This document shows positions 11,601 through 26,600 of a stretch of 64,000 nt of DNA, in pieces (positions within the stretch are counted from its first letter, which is position 1; the number at the start of each line of letters is the position of its first letter). The stretch lies in the NCBI GenBank assembly GCA_947652115.1, contig OX393564.1, forward strand, positions 24,260,855 to 24,324,854. Reading direction: 5' to 3'. Below the pieces are notes generated by a model, which worked only from the letters and a program-made list of their open reading frames with translations, had not been told where the DNA came from and searched no databases. The position numbers were made by a program, and so were the translations under genes. Source of the DNA: Blastomussa wellsi. Its lineage: Eukaryota > Cnidaria > Anthozoa > Scleractinia > Plerogyridae.

Positions 11601-14600
11601 CACTAGAGCTCTGGTGGGATTTGCCAGTCTCATGAAAGCCTTTTATTAATATAATTTACATATATGTCAACACGTTCTTATGCTAATAACAAAAAATGTA
11701 ATCACTTGTCTTGCGATTCACATCACAAGTGACTACCTCGTGAGACACAAAGTATTTTTGTTAATTGTTGTAAGAGGAGATGCCCGCGGCCTAATGATTT
11801 AGAGTGCGCTTGACTCCAGATCGGACAGTCAGGGGTCAATTCCTGGTCGGGGCACTGCATTGTGTTCTTGGGCAAGACGCTTTACTCTGACTTACAATGC
11901 CTCTCTTCACCCAGGTGAATAAACGGGTACATGCAAATTTAATGCTGGAGGTAACCCTGTGATGGACTAACATCCCATCCAGGGAGGAGTATAAATACTC
12001 TCAGTCGCTTAATGCCACAGAAACCGGGATAAACTGCAGCCTGATGGGTCTCTAGGTTCGTACACAGACTGTACATATTGACTTCCATTTTCCTATTTTT
12101 GGTTCCTAGTTTTGTGTTCATACAGACAAGCGCAAAATGCTTCAGCAGCTGACGAAAGATATCAATCAACAGCCAAAGAAAGTGAGAGTCATGTACGAGC
12201 TTGTCAAAAGTGTTGCTGCAGGTAAATGAACAGGAGCCCATCGATTCTCATCCTGGCTTTTTCCCAGTCATCTCTTCTGCCCTTTTAAAGACTGAGGGTG
12301 GTGGGGGAAAGAGGTTGGTGGGGTAGGGTGGGGTCTATGGGAATGTGGTGGGGGTGATGAGAAGGAAGTTCCTGACACTCACACAGACACTTCCCTCATT
12401 AAATATGATGACTAGAGATGAGTCCCCAGCTGTGTACCAATTTCTTTCTTTTTTATTTATATTTAGTTTGTCTTTTAGACTCTGTTTCAGGTTTCACTTA
12501 TTTTATTGACACCATGAATATACAATAAAACAAAGAAATCAAGAAAAAGAAGCATAAATTAAATTAATATGTCATGTTATAATTATATACAAAGCATTTA
12601 TTTCTTATTGTGCAGTTACTTGATTCTGATAAAACTTTTATTGATAAATTCATTTGTATTTGTGTTGTGTATTAATGTTTAAGCAATATTATATGATAAT
12701 TTTTTGCATGTAGGTATTATTTACTTTCTATTTTCTGTATTTATTTTAGCTACACATGCCAACAGGCATTCCCTTTACTTGGTGGACAAGAATGGAAGAG
12801 TAAGTATTAAACCTTGTCACTAAAACATTGTCCTATTCTTTTGTCCATCTGTCCATTTGTCCATTGGTTTGTTTGCCCACCCGTCCATTTGTTTGTCTGT
12901 TTGCTTGTTCATCCATCTGTCTATCTGCCCATCTGCCTGTCTGTCCATCCGTTTTTTTGCACCTTTGTCCATCCATCCATTTGTCCATTGATCCGTTTGT
13001 CTGTCTGTCCGTCTGTCCAGTCCACATTTCTGAGCCACATTTAGTGACTCTTTGATGGGCTAGTTGGCATACAGAGCCCAGTTTTTTTCATACAGAGCCC
13101 AGTTAATAATAACAAATAATATGTAATGTTTAAAAAACGAGCAGCAGTGTTTTATTGGGTTTAAATCAGGAGGCATAGCCGAATGTTTTGCACCCGATAA
13201 AACACGTGCTGTGAGTTTTTTTGAACAGCTTCAATTTCAGCTGTTTTCCTCTGTTTCTAGGTGCGCTATACCTGGTGCACGTATATGTTGTGGTTTAAAT
13301 TTATCCCTGGTTTAAAAGTTTTTAAACCAGTTTGATATTGATGTCCCTTTGTTTCAGATTATGCTAATCAACATGAGACAAAGGGAAATAAAAATCAAAC
13401 TGGTTTAAAAAAATTTTAAACCAGGGATAAATTTAAACCACAACATATTCATACTTTCACACCAAGACTCGTTTTGAAACAGAGGTAGAAGGCAACTCGT
13501 ATTGGTCCGAGGCTTAGGGGAATGAAGCAAACGAATTACATTGAAATAATCTCCTTGTGCTTTGTCTCTTGAAGCCTCTGGATCAAATTAAATTTTTAAT
13601 GTATGTACTACATTGACCTTGGCTATTTTTTAAGGGCTTGTATGATAAAAATGGAAATTCGTTAAACAATACACCAAAAGCTTCAAATGGCGTTTCGCCT
13701 GACAAAAGAAAAAAAAAAGATAAATAACAATAGGTCACTGAGTTCTTTGCATGCAAAGCAGTTAATATTTCTTTTGTTTTCGTTATTTCATAGGATATTT
13801 ATCTGCATTCTGAGAACAAGCCAAGGTAAAACAACAACAACAACAACAACAAACATTTCTGAAAAAAAGAATTCCGTAGCATAATGTGCCCTGTGTTGTG
13901 TTATTTGTAAAAACTACAAATGAGAGAGAAATGTAACTCGGATTTACCATCTTTTTTTGAGTATTAAGTAGCCACAGTTGTCCATGCTTTCAATTTTTCA
14001 CTCAATAACATTGTCCTTCTCATTTCTGTATAGGCCCCCCCCCCCCCCCCCCCCTCTCTCAAGCTCCAAAAATGGAAAGAATTAACAGCCACTTAAAAGT
14101 TAACAAAGGATTTGTACATAAGTTCAGCAGCAGTTCTATATAATTCATGTAATTTTATAAATGCGCTAAAACTGAGTTACAGAAACAATTAGGGTAGCTT
14201 AGGGGTAAGCGGCCCTTGATAGCTTTCTGTGCAATTAATTTGTTTACAGATCGCGATCGCTGTGTCGTCAAACTATTGGATGTGGAGGAACCGTGGCAGC
14301 TTACGTTGCCGAGACTGGAGAGAGACTATTTGTGAAGGATATTCTCGGGGTAATTAATGTATTTTGCTCTTGTTATTTTTTTCCTCATGCTTTTGTGATT
14401 ACATGAACTTAACTCGTTATTTTTCGCTTGCTGTAGGATGAAAGATTTCCCAAAGGAATCGGTATTGAAGGTAAGCCTGCATACAGATCCTCGCTGCAAG
14501 GTATTGAGTTTCACGTCAGGAAAGTGAGCAATACCTCAGGGATAATACAGTGAACTATTTTTACTCCCAATGACCTCAATCCTGCCTGGAAACTCCTTTC

Positions 14601-17600
14601 ATTCCTCTTAGAGAAGAATCACACTAAAAAAAAAACACAGAAAAATCGACCACTAATATATAACTACTGCTTCATCGAAAGTCGTTTGTGTTGCTCTGCC
14701 ATGTAGCTTCATAACATGAAATTTTAGTGTTTATTGCAACTTGTTTTTTGTTTTGTTTTTGTGAAAATCCGTATAGACTATTCATTGTTGTACTTGAACC
14801 GTTGTGATTGAGAATCTCCTGAATTAGGGTATCTTTTCCATTTATTACTGAAAAAAAGTCTTCAAACTTTTCTAGCCCGGGTTAGTTGCAATTGCATGCT
14901 TGTCTCAGTTATGATTTAATCATCAGTTCTCTTGTACGTTGCCCATTGACCATAAGGCAAGAGACTAGTCGAGCAACAAACGTTACTTGCCTGACGGAAA
15001 AATCTTCTTGTCCACTCCAGCCTATCGGATCAGGGGCCAAATTCTCAAAAGTCCCGGTAACGTTTCGGATCTAAGCCAGAATTTGAAATCAAAATGTGAA
15101 GAGTACAAGCACGAGTCTTGTACCTCTCAAACTTTGTTTTGTTACTGTTCGAGAAACGGGTCCCAGGGCTCTCACGGGTTATGGAAGACAAGAAGAGGAA
15201 TTTGAGAAGTACATTTTCCATTCGTGGGTCGCCGTGGAACGTCGTGGAAAATGATGTTGATTGTACAAAATAAGTTAGGCAGATTTTGTCTCTGCAAAGG
15301 AAAAGGGATTATAGATTCACGCAATAAAGAACATTTTCGAAAATTTCATAGAAAATGACCGACTTTTGGTTGTGGCAAAACTGTGAAATAAATTAAATAA
15401 ATTAACGACATTTTGAGAGAAACGGCCACGTCGATCAGCCTCAGCTGTTTTCCATGTGGGGCCTCTATCCAGATCGAACTGGAATGGAGAAAGTAAATCT
15501 AGATCTTGGAATTTAGAAACGTCAAAAGTGTATGATTCCTGTCGCACGGCACTTCTTTAGAGCCGTGCCAAGGAACCCAGAAGTGTGAATAAATATAAAT
15601 AAATCAGAAGTTGCCACGTTGTTTGGGTATTTCCTGTAACTTTTGTCCCTCTCTAAATGAACCTGAAATTATTATAATATAATAAAATACATGTTAGCAG
15701 TAATCCGTTGTTCGAGACGGTTGCACTGACATTATCACTTTTGTTACTGTTTTCAGACAGCACAGCCCAATCTGTTTTATGCCAGCCCATTGTACAAGCA
15801 GATGGCACTATAGTCGGTAAGGAGACGCTGTTTTATTTGGTATTCAGTCTTGCTGCCTGTGCAAGTTAAAGAAACAAAACATTGCCTGGTACCGAAGATC
15901 CTGGAGCTGGTATCCCCTCCTGAATTTGCGATCAAATTGGTTGGTTGTCGATAAATCAATTCTACAGGTATCGTTTTCTCAAAGAAACGGCCTTAAACTT
16001 TGAAGCAAAAGATAAAGCTTGGCAGATCTTGTCTGGGCACTTGATTCTATTTCTTACAACCTTTACTACAACAAGCTAGCTGCTATAAGAGACCTTTAGA
16101 TTCTGCGACGAAGACGACTACGAGTACGAGATTTGAATTTAAGTTTTGTCGCGCGTACTAACAAATTAGCCTTACCAGAAAACTTCATTTTCCTTTCTTG
16201 TCAGCAGCAACGTTAACACGGTCATTTTTGTTGAAGGCAGTTTGGCTTCGCCTAATCGCGAAACGATAAAGCAACTAACATTTTGATAACTTGTTTTCGC
16301 GACAACGGCATTCTCACTGAAACTCGTAGTGGCGAAAACAAGTTATCAAAATGCTAGTATATTAATCAACTTGCGATTAAGAGAAGTCTAACTGCCTTCA
16401 ATAAAAATGACCTTGCTAACTTTGCTGCTGATAAAAAGTTTTCTGGTGAGGCTATTTTGTTAGAACAAGCGAAAAAACTTCAAGTCAAATCTCGCACTCG
16501 TAGTCGTCCTCGTCGTAGAATCTAAAGGTCTCTATACTCAGGAATTTCTAGTCCAACGTATGGTGATAAAAATTGCCTTTTCTCTAACAACTCTTGTTGA
16601 AATTAGTTGCGTATCGTGTACATTTATATGTTCACTTATGCCTCTTTGGTCATTTCTAAAGTGGTAATTTGATTCTTTTGCAGGTATTGTTGAATTAGTT
16701 AAAACGCTCGGTAACTCGTCGTTTGAGCGGGAAGACGAGGAGGTAAAAACAGCTGACTTTTTCAATTGTTTACTGAAGACTTCCAAAAGAACGAATTTCC
16801 AACGTATGTTGTTTCACGTTGCTCTAAATGCCACCAATAGAACGTCCGCTGGCGTTTCGGCGCAGACAGCAGAGGTCACGAGGCCGAGGAGGCCATTCTA
16901 ATCGCGTTCCATTGAGATACGCGGATTTTCAGAATTTCGGATTTCTGGATGTCTGCATTGAGCGCGCAGTATCAAGGGAAGCGTTGTTGCACATTGCTCC
17001 TGTACGGCTTTTTCCCAGGCCTTCACGGTGTTCACGATGTCATGATGTCAGTACAGTACTCGTTTCTGTAACGTATACGTGACCCGAAACGGATTGATGA
17101 TCCTTAATATTTTTTTCTTTTCTGCTTTGATTGTTATGTCGAATATAAAATTATCCTCTCATGGAATTGTTCATCAGAGTGTCAAGAAGAAGGCAATGTG
17201 CTTACCTCTGCTGTTTCGGTCCAATCTCTGGGCAGCATTCCTCTTACTCGCAATGTTTAGTTTAGCTTGTGATTAGCCCATAGCAATCTGAGGGTACGTC
17301 CACACTAATCCGGATAAATTTGAAAACGCAACTATTTTCTCTGGTTGTTTTCGGTCGTTTTCGGTCACCAAAGTGGATAAATTTGAAAACGCTGGCTAGG
17401 TTTGTTACTGTCGACGGCGAAAACAGAATTTTTTCAAAACGCTAACATCAAAACAGTCGAATAATGTGATTCAGGTAATGTGTGTATGCTCTAGTGTGTA
17501 TTTATGCGTTTCTGGTAAGACGGCGTTTCGACATCAGTGATGAAAAAATTTGAAAACGGTACAGTGTGGACAGAAGACATTTTATCCGCTTTCGAGGCGA

Positions 17601-20600
17601 AAACATCGTTTTCCAATTTATCGGGCTTAGTATGGACGCAACCTGAAGTTTCCATACTTCATGTACTGTTGGACCTTGCATATCGATGTCAGCTTTTTTT
17701 TCAGTAGTTGCCTGACGACGTTATTTTCTCTCTTGCACGTTGTAGATCGTCAATAGTTATCTTGCTTGGGGAAGTATTGCTATTCACCATGCTGAGGTGT
17801 GAAATAAATAAATTTAATACGTTAAGTAACGATATTTCGCCGAAGTCTCGCAAAGCGCTGTATAACAGCAACTTTCCTAGCTGTAAATTAAAGTACGCTT
17901 CGTTGACAATTTGTTGGATTTTCCTGCTCAATCTTGCCGAATATCGTCAGATATTAGTAGCTAAGTATCTGGCTAACTATCGCCAGATACGTATCCGACG
18001 AGGCCGTAGGTATATTGGAATTCCTGAGTTTTGATTGGTTTGTAGGTCATGGTATGCCGTATATGACCTCATATACCATGGACCACATATTTGGCGGGTG
18101 TACGCATCAGCCCGCATCAGTTCAGTATAGCTAATTTGGGTACCTCGTTTGCTGTCTTCCATCTCATGCCCAACGGACGCTCATGGAATCATTGTTAAAT
18201 ATACTCGGCTATCTTACAACTTTGCCAATAAATGAACACATCCATAATCGGCAATTGCAAGTCGCGCAAAACAAAACTAAGTTGTTGCACGTAACTTTAG
18301 TCACTTCGTAAACATGGGTATTGCCAATTGTCATAAACTTTTTTATTATCACCTGTAGATTTCGAAACAAATGCAAAAGCAAAAGGACTTGAATAGTTTC
18401 TTACTGAATGTTGTAAGGTGAGTATAGCTTCTGCAATTTTGAATTTAACTTAATCCAGTGGCCGACTGAAATTTAACAAACTTCAAGGTATCTCGGAAGC
18501 CGAACAAGATATTTAATAACAGCCAAGGGTAATTGGATATTTTTGTCGTCATGAAGCAACAGAAAGGCACTATAGGTGCATATTTTCAGAGTCTGATCGA
18601 ATGCCACCTCACTACTGGCGCCAATCTGTGCGTACATTGGACTACTTTGGGCGAGGTAGCAGCTCTCGTAAGGTCTCACATGAATGGCTTGCGACGCATT
18701 GAGAACAATACAACAAACAACGAGAACAATGCCCCTAGCCCCTAAAACAATAGCAACTGTTACACTAGAGGGCCAGTAGAACAATAGAACAAACAACAGG
18801 AACAATGCCCCTATCCCCTAAAACAATAGCAACTGCTACACTAGAGGACCAGTAGAACAATACAACAAACAACAGGAACAATGCCCCTAGCCCCTAAAAC
18901 AATAGCAACTGCTACACTAGAGGACCAGTAGAACAAAAGAACAAACAACAGGAACAATGCCCCTAGCCCCTAAAACAATAGCAACTGCTACACTAGAGGG
19001 CCAGTAGAACAATAGAACAAACAACAGGAACAATGCCCCTAGCCCCTAAAACAATAGCAACTGCTACACTAGAGGACCAGTAGAACAATACAACAAACAA
19101 CAGGAACAATGCCCCTAGCCCCTAAAACAATAGCAACTGCTACACTAGAGGACCAGTAGAACAATACAACAAACAACAGGAACAATGCCCCTAGCCCCTA
19201 AAACAATAGCAACTGCTACACTAGAGGACCAGTAGAACAATAGAACAAACAACAGGAACAATGCCCCTAGCCCCTAAAACAATAGCAACTGCTGCCAGTA
19301 GAATTACAAGCTTACGAGAGCTGCTGCCCTACCGAATACTTTAGTTCTTATATCCCATGCCCTCGAGTAACTTCCTACAAATATTTTTGTAAGAAACTTT
19401 GTTTTTTTTACAAAACCTTATTTGTCGTAGCCCGGCTCTTCCGCCTTTGTCGAACACGATTACGTTTTTGACAAAATCACAGAGTGTCCGGTGACATTCG
19501 CGGTAAACAAATTGCTAGCTACATGTGTTCCTTGAAATGAAGTGAAGTGTATTTTCTTCGATCTGTCTGTGAAAAGTTAATAAGTGATATGTTCTCTGTT
19601 TTCCCGTTTCGAAACTGGGTGGGAGAGAGGCAATATGAAAGCAAAGTGCCTCGCCCAAGAACACAACGCAGCACCCCGGATAGGACTCGACGAACCCGGA
19701 CCGCCTGATCTGGAGTTCAGCGCACCAACCAATAGGCCACCGTCCCAGTCAATCTGTATTTGTATTTATTTGTTTAAGCAGGTTTGTAGAGGCAGCAATC
19801 TTGCTGATGTGTGGCTGCCGGACAACACTCACATTTTTATTACATTAGATATATAGACTAAATATAGACCAGACCACGACACCGGGACTCCATGCCCTAC
19901 TCTTTGCGATAAACTTGTGGGTTCTTAACATCCCCAGCTCTTGTAAATCGATAGGTCGGTCAATTAAAAAAAATATTGTTATAGATCACGGATGTGTCTG
20001 GTTACGTCTGTATTTTCCATCTAACTTTGCTTATTGCATCTCGCAAGAGCGAGTAAATAAGCAAGGCTCTTCGTTTTGTTGTTGTTGTTTCTCAGATCGA
20101 TATTTGACGAGGTCAGTACGATGGATGTTGTTATCGAAAAAATAATGGTAGGTTTATCGTACAATGCTTGTAAGCTTAGGTAAAGTTTGTGCAACAATGC
20201 AAGCACTGTATTGTTTTTTATACAAATAAATCGCCCGCCTTCGCGTCCATTATCAATGTCAATACGCAAAAGGGATTAATTATTTTAAAATTTTGAGCTG
20301 GTGGTAGTCGTTTTCGTATTCGTGGGCGTGCCAGTTTTTGAAGGTTTAGGGAAAGACTCAGAAAGACTGTCACTTATTCTCTCGATCACAGCTGTAAGCT
20401 AGGCATGCCGTTGGCATGGCAAATTGCAAAGACTGCCGGAAACAGTTCCCCAACCTTTTTCCCGGTTAGCCTTTCAGACATTCCTTCACAGTCTTTTCAG
20501 TTTTACTACCAAAAATCTGTTTCAGCTGGAAAGCCGTTTCTACGCCTTTGTACGATATCGTTTTCTATGTCGTGACGCGTTTGCAGATGCTTTTCTAGAA

Positions 20601-23600
20601 ACGTTGCGTGACAACCAAGGGTATCCACTTATTCCGCGAAACTTCCTCGATGTACCGTTTCAACAAGGAGTTCCCAGAACGTGACCATGGCAACATCAAA
20701 ATAGGCACCTTGGTGTATTTCTGAGGGTACAAGATTGGTGTCAAGTGGCATCTGCATACTGGAAGCACTTACGTCATCAGTTATCTAATTTGCATAATAC
20801 AAAAATGTGACTATCTCTGGAACGAAAGAAGATATTATATACTCATATACTCAATTTTTCTTGGACAAGTCTGTCCAAGGGGGAAAGGTGCAGTAAACCA
20901 TTTTTCCTTATTTTCAAAGGGCTTTCAAATAGGTGGACACAACACAAAATGGGACAACATTAAGTTCTTTCACTCGTATACGAAATGCCCCTAGAACATA
21001 AAGAGATGGATATCAAGCAATTCTTTTTAATGAAGAGGGTTACCGCAAATAGTTTTCATCAATTTTTCGAAATCACAAGGACAGGACTTGAAAAATTCAG
21101 CCTGACATTTTCAAGTTGAGATTTTACGTTCCAGATGGTATCATGATGATATCACTCCATATTTAGCTTCAGTATATTGGTATAGTCATTTTAACAAAAC
21201 TTGACCACTGTTTGTAGGTTTCCATTGGTGTAAACACGTTTTTGGGATGTTGCATTTTTGAAGTTACACTCGTGACAGTGGCCATTTAAGATATTTTTCG
21301 CTTCATTGACACTTTAACTGCCTTTTTTAATTGTTACATCTACGACAGGCTTTTGCCAAGAGACTAGCAAATGCTGATCGATGCGCGCTATTTATGGTAG
21401 ACTCAAAATCGGATGAGTTATACGCCAATCTGTTTGACGAGGGAGACGAAGACGGTGTTGGATACAAATTTCGAAACGGAACGGAAATAAGGTAAAATTG
21501 AAAACGAAATATCAATTGAAATTTTGCTGTGTAAAAACGTAAGAAAATAATGTATCATGTAAAGAATGAGATGGGCTTCTTTTAGTCCATATAACAAATG
21601 TGAATTGAATAAAGATTCTGATACAGAAGGCAATGTTTCGTAAACCTTGTGTACAAAATTGCAGTTTGAGTTAAGTTGTGTTGGGGGCGCGTATATCGTG
21701 TCGTCGCCTAGTTACAGTGTTTCCGCAATTTGCTAAAAAAATTGAAATACCATTTCATTCAAAAACTTGTTCCAGATCCTTGGTGTTTACTTAGCTTCGC
21801 GCAACTGGTACATGTATCGTAGCACAAACTGTAAAAGCCTAGGAGAATGGAATCTTAACAACTAAGAAAAAACTGACCTCGCTCTCCATGAGTTCTCGTA
21901 GCTCAGTGGATAGAGCGCCCGCCCGGTGTTCGGGAGGCCATGGGTTCGATTCCTGTCGGGGACTCGGAATTTTTCTTTGTCCCATGCTCGTGTCATGTTG
22001 ATTAATTAATCTTTCATAACTCGTTCTTTCTTTCTTTCTCTCTCTTCTAAGATTTCCCATAAATAAAGGCATTGCAGGCTACGTGGCAAGTACATCAGAA
22101 GTTCTGAACATCAGTGATCCGTACCGCGACACTCGATTCAACCGAGAAGTCGATATGAAGACCGGCTACATAACAAAGTCCATATTGTGCGTTCCTGTCA
22201 GGTGTAAAGGGAGGTAACTAATCATTTCCACGGTTTCTACTTTAGTTTGAAAATAGGCAACTGAACGGCTTTCTTGTACAGCTAAGTTGATTACAGGCAA
22301 CCCTCTAAGTTGGTGGCCACTTGGCCACTGACTGTTTAAGTTTGGTCGCCAGTGCAAAATTTTAGTCGCTAAGTTAGCTCAAGTGCTCAATCCTTCTTCT
22401 CAATTTCAGTCACTAGCTGGCGACTTCTGTTGCAATTTAGTCACCAGCTCGAAAATGTTGGTCGCCATGGTGACTAAAATGGTCCCAGCCTCGAAGGTTG
22501 ATTACAGAGCCAATACAGACTCCAATAAAAAACAAGTCATGAATCGGCGAAAAGAGTCCTCGGCTAAACGTGTGCATGTAGTCTGTGTCAAGCGTAGGAA
22601 AATTCCCGGAATCTTATCGTGAACTAGACTTGCCTACAAGTCGAGCTCACCAAACTGGAGAAGCGAATGACGTTGAGAAAGCCTAATAGTGAACGTGTTT
22701 TCTTGTCTTTTTTAAAAAGGATTCATTGGTCATGCATTTCTGTCACATTCTTTCGTTTCCGTCCTCTCTCTGTCTTATTCGTAGTGTCATTGGCGTCGTC
22801 CAGATGGTCAACAGCAGGAGAGGGTTTTTCTCAAACGAAGGTAAATTCTGATGGGGTCATGAAACTGCACCCCAACAAATATTCGCTTACTCAGCAATGT
22901 ACCAGATGGCTTTCATCTGCTCGTGAAACATGCTGTTAACGTATGTTATTCTTTTTATACATTTCTTCATAAACTGAAAAGCATTTCATCTCTAATCTTG
23001 TATTCTTCTTCAGATGCCCGTTCATTTGAGCTATTTGCTGGTTATTGTGGACTGGCTCTTCACTACAGTCAGGTGTGTTAAGAATTACACTGATAGGTAC
23101 CCGCGTGTAGCCGTTTCCGTTTAACCGGAAAAGTGACGTCTGCGAAACGGCGTCGCTAATCATGTTCCGGTATCCCGCTGTTAAAGCTCGCATAATATAA
23201 GATTTTAAATTAAGAGGCAAGAATTAGATCCTTGCTCGATTAAACCGATGTCAGTTTAAAGAACTTAAAATTTGCTGGCAGTAGTTTTGGTAAGACAAAG
23301 AAATATAATACCCCCATTTTAATCTTTTTTTTATTTTGTATTTGGAATGTGGAATGTTCTCTTAGTGTCCACAATTAGCTGATATCTAGCTAAACACTCT
23401 GACACTTTAATAAAGTTCATTCATTCATTCCGGATTAGAAATAGTACTTATATAAAACCTAACCCTCAGTTGTTCTTCTGTCCTGCCTAGATTAGCTTTG
23501 GCTACCCGCGGGACAGTGTAATTAATGAAATCAAATATTCATAATAAAGTTGTCGTTGTTGTTAAATCCAGCGCCCTCAAATCCCGGCCATGCCGTCTTT

Positions 23601-26600
23601 CCTAAACTAATGAATTACAGTGAAATTCCGATAAATCGAAGAACCAAAGGGAATCGAAAAACGTTTGAGTTATCTGGGAGGGAGGGAGGGGGGTGGTTTC
23701 AAGGCGTGGTATGGAGGAAAAATAAGCAGGAAAAAGACATGGAGGGGTATCAGATCGCAAACTGTTCGATTTACTTATCTAGGGTTTACGAATTCGGTAT
23801 TCGACTGTACAAACTGTAACTGGGTATTTCTGGCGCTTGGCCCATTGCTAAGTTCTCCAAAGCAAGATAGTAAGATATGTACGAGGGCCAATAATGAGAA
23901 TGTATATATATGTGTTGTGTTCACAGATGTACGGTCAGCTGTTTAAAGCTCAACAGAAACACCAGGTAGCACTGGAGGTGCTGACGTATCACTGCTGTGT
24001 AGTGGAGGAGACTAGACAGTGCCTTGAATCAGCATCTGCGTGCACACTACCTAATGATTTTTATAGGTATATATGCTTGTTAAGAATCTTTAATCGCCAC
24101 AGAATGTATTTTTGTCCCACGATCGTGTCTCCTGGGTCCTAGGCCTGCAAAAAATTTTCCCCTTGAAAGAACATTTTGATCGGGCGAACAGTAGTGAGGT
24201 TCATTGGCAGCCCAGACCAGGAAAAGTGGCTCTGGGAACACAATCAGAAAATCAAACGAGGCTCAACTGTAAGATGAAGTTCAATTGAGATGCCCTGCTG
24301 AAAATCATCCCGGCTAGCTGGCTGATTTTTTTATGTATCAAGTTCGCGGGAACAGCCCACCATACCGAGCCAGCGCTTTCCCGCGTTTGGAGCGCAATGC
24401 CCAAGCAGTAAATTAATATTTCTCAGCCTCTGTCTGTTTATAGCTTATAAATGTATGGCCGACCATGAAGCTGCACACCAAATTGCTTAAACCACTTCGC
24501 GCCGAAATCATTGCTGCAAATTTAACCCGTCGTTGGCGCAATATCTCGTCCGTCCTGGGTTAGCCTGGCTCATATCGCACAGGGCTTAGAGACATCTCGG
24601 CAAACCCAGCCGGCCCAGTGAAGTGAGCTGGCTGGGTTCGTGTGATCAGATTCTAGACGTTCACTATTTCTTCGCATGTGTCTTTTGTGTTCCAGCTTTG
24701 AATTTAATGTCTATCAAAGCGATGACGATTTGACAAATTATTTTATTCTGATGACAAAGGACTTATTTCAGGAATGCAACATAAGGTTAGTATCCAAAGT
24801 AATTACCTTTCACTCAGGCCACACTTTTTTTATCAACGACCGTTGGAAAACTGTGATGGGAAATAGCAAGTGCGCTCTGGTCAAATCATGTATTTTGAAG
24901 CGCTGTTTTTTTCTTGGTGGAAACATTATCGCCTTATGACTACCCTGCGTCCTCAACTTGAATAACCTAAAGACGGGATGAAAATTCCCAACCTTCAAAT
25001 CCTTCCTACCCCGAAGTCTTTGACTAACGGGTCCCTCTCCTTCTCACTTCCAATCTTGTATACTTTCACTGATATCGCGAATAGCATACAGAACACGCCA
25101 ATGTTGTCCGAATCTCGCCAGGAGTTCATTAATTTTATTTTTTTTCGCTTCGTACGTTTCGCTGTTGTTTCAATATCTTCGATTGCTATTCATGTACTGT
25201 GTTTGGTTGACAGATTCTTACTAACCACAACTAAATGCATCATCGTTATTCCTTTGTTTCCAGACTTGATATGGACACCCTTGGTCGTTTTACTTTGAGT
25301 GTGAGAAAGGGTTACCGTCCTGTGGCTTATCACAACTGGGGGCATGCGTTCGCTGTGGCACACAGCATGTGTGTAATCATGAAAATGGCGTCAGAGATCT
25401 TCACCTGGGAAGAGGTACACTCCTGCGCCGGGTCGTTCAAAACACGATTAAGCTAACCCGTGGTTTGAGTAAATTTTTATGTAGTCTCGTAGCTTTGCAA
25501 CGAGTTTTCCTGCTACTTTCAGTATTGCCTTGCACCCCACAAAACGTTAGCCAAATTTCCGCTTTTGTAGAAGAGAAACCACAACCAAGTTTAACTTTTA
25601 ATCGTGGATGAGCCCTAACCACCTTTCAAACAACCCGGCTCTGATCTACAATCCGTGCTAAATTCTAAACACTCTTGTTTTCCATCACTGAATTGGGGAA
25701 AGTGTTGATCTGAAATTTTTCATTGCAATTGTCCAGGATTGTTTGTTTGACTTCAAGTTTGTTACCACTCTTGAGTTAATGTTTACAAATAATTTCCAGT
25801 CTTTCGGGCCATGTAAGGAAAATAATTTCTTAGTTACCACGAGCAACCTGTTGGATGATCGTTTCTTATAAAATAAATCGACACCAGAACTAGAAAGAAC
25901 ATGCAATTTGCAAGTTACCGAGGAATGATCGAAACCAACTTCCAATGTACCGGTTTCCGTTTGACTGTCTGAAATAGCATCTCATTCAATATGCAACGAA
26001 TCCTTCGATCTAATATTTGCCTTAGTTATCTGGTGGCTCTGTTGGGGCATGCACTAAAACCAGGAACACCAGTGTCTAACAACGAGTGCTTGATTATTAA
26101 AACGTGTATATTCTTCTTTCTTGTTTTGTCAGAAACTTGCCTTGTACCTTTCGAGTATCATTCACGACATCGACCATCGTGGATACAACAACGCGTTTAT
26201 GATTAAGAACAAATCCCCGCTGAGTCATCTGTATTCCACATCAACTATGGAGTGGCATCATTTCAAGCAAGGAGTGTTCATCTTAGAGGTTACTACTGAA
26301 ATTAAGAAACAAAACACCGGAAGTGACTCAACTTGGGCTACGTCCGAACCCAAACTGAATAAATTTGAAAACGCAACCGCTCTTCTCCGAATTTGCTTTG
26401 CGTCTACACTTAACAAAACTGTGAGTTTGGTCACCGAAGACGGAACGTTTTGAAAATACCCACTAGAGTGGATAAATTTGAGTGGGTAAATTTGTTGTGC
26501 TTGTGTAGTTGACGAAAACGGACCGTTGGGACGATATGTTTGTACAACGCTGAAGTCGAAATAGTCGAATTATCGCGCGCTCAAGTAATGTGCGATATAG

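Noticed and set aside
12814..13055. Cys/His/Pro-rich plus-strand and Asp/Gln/Arg-rich minus-strand frames
   Set aside because: Both are translations of the TCCA/TCTG microsatellite.
20424..20684. 86-codon plus-strand frame in a pde10a intron
   Set aside because: Lies between two well-placed pde10a exons with no acceptor or donor that would keep phase; no recognisable motif.
21892..21963. tRNA gene (Thr-like GGT loop)
   Set aside because: Mismatches in the anticodon and T arms, an atypical base before the anticodon position, and a SINE-type tail indicate a retroposed head.
25235..25456. Separate small gene starting [19 protein letters not shown]
   Set aside because: It is pde10a exon 25264-25414 read into adjoining introns.
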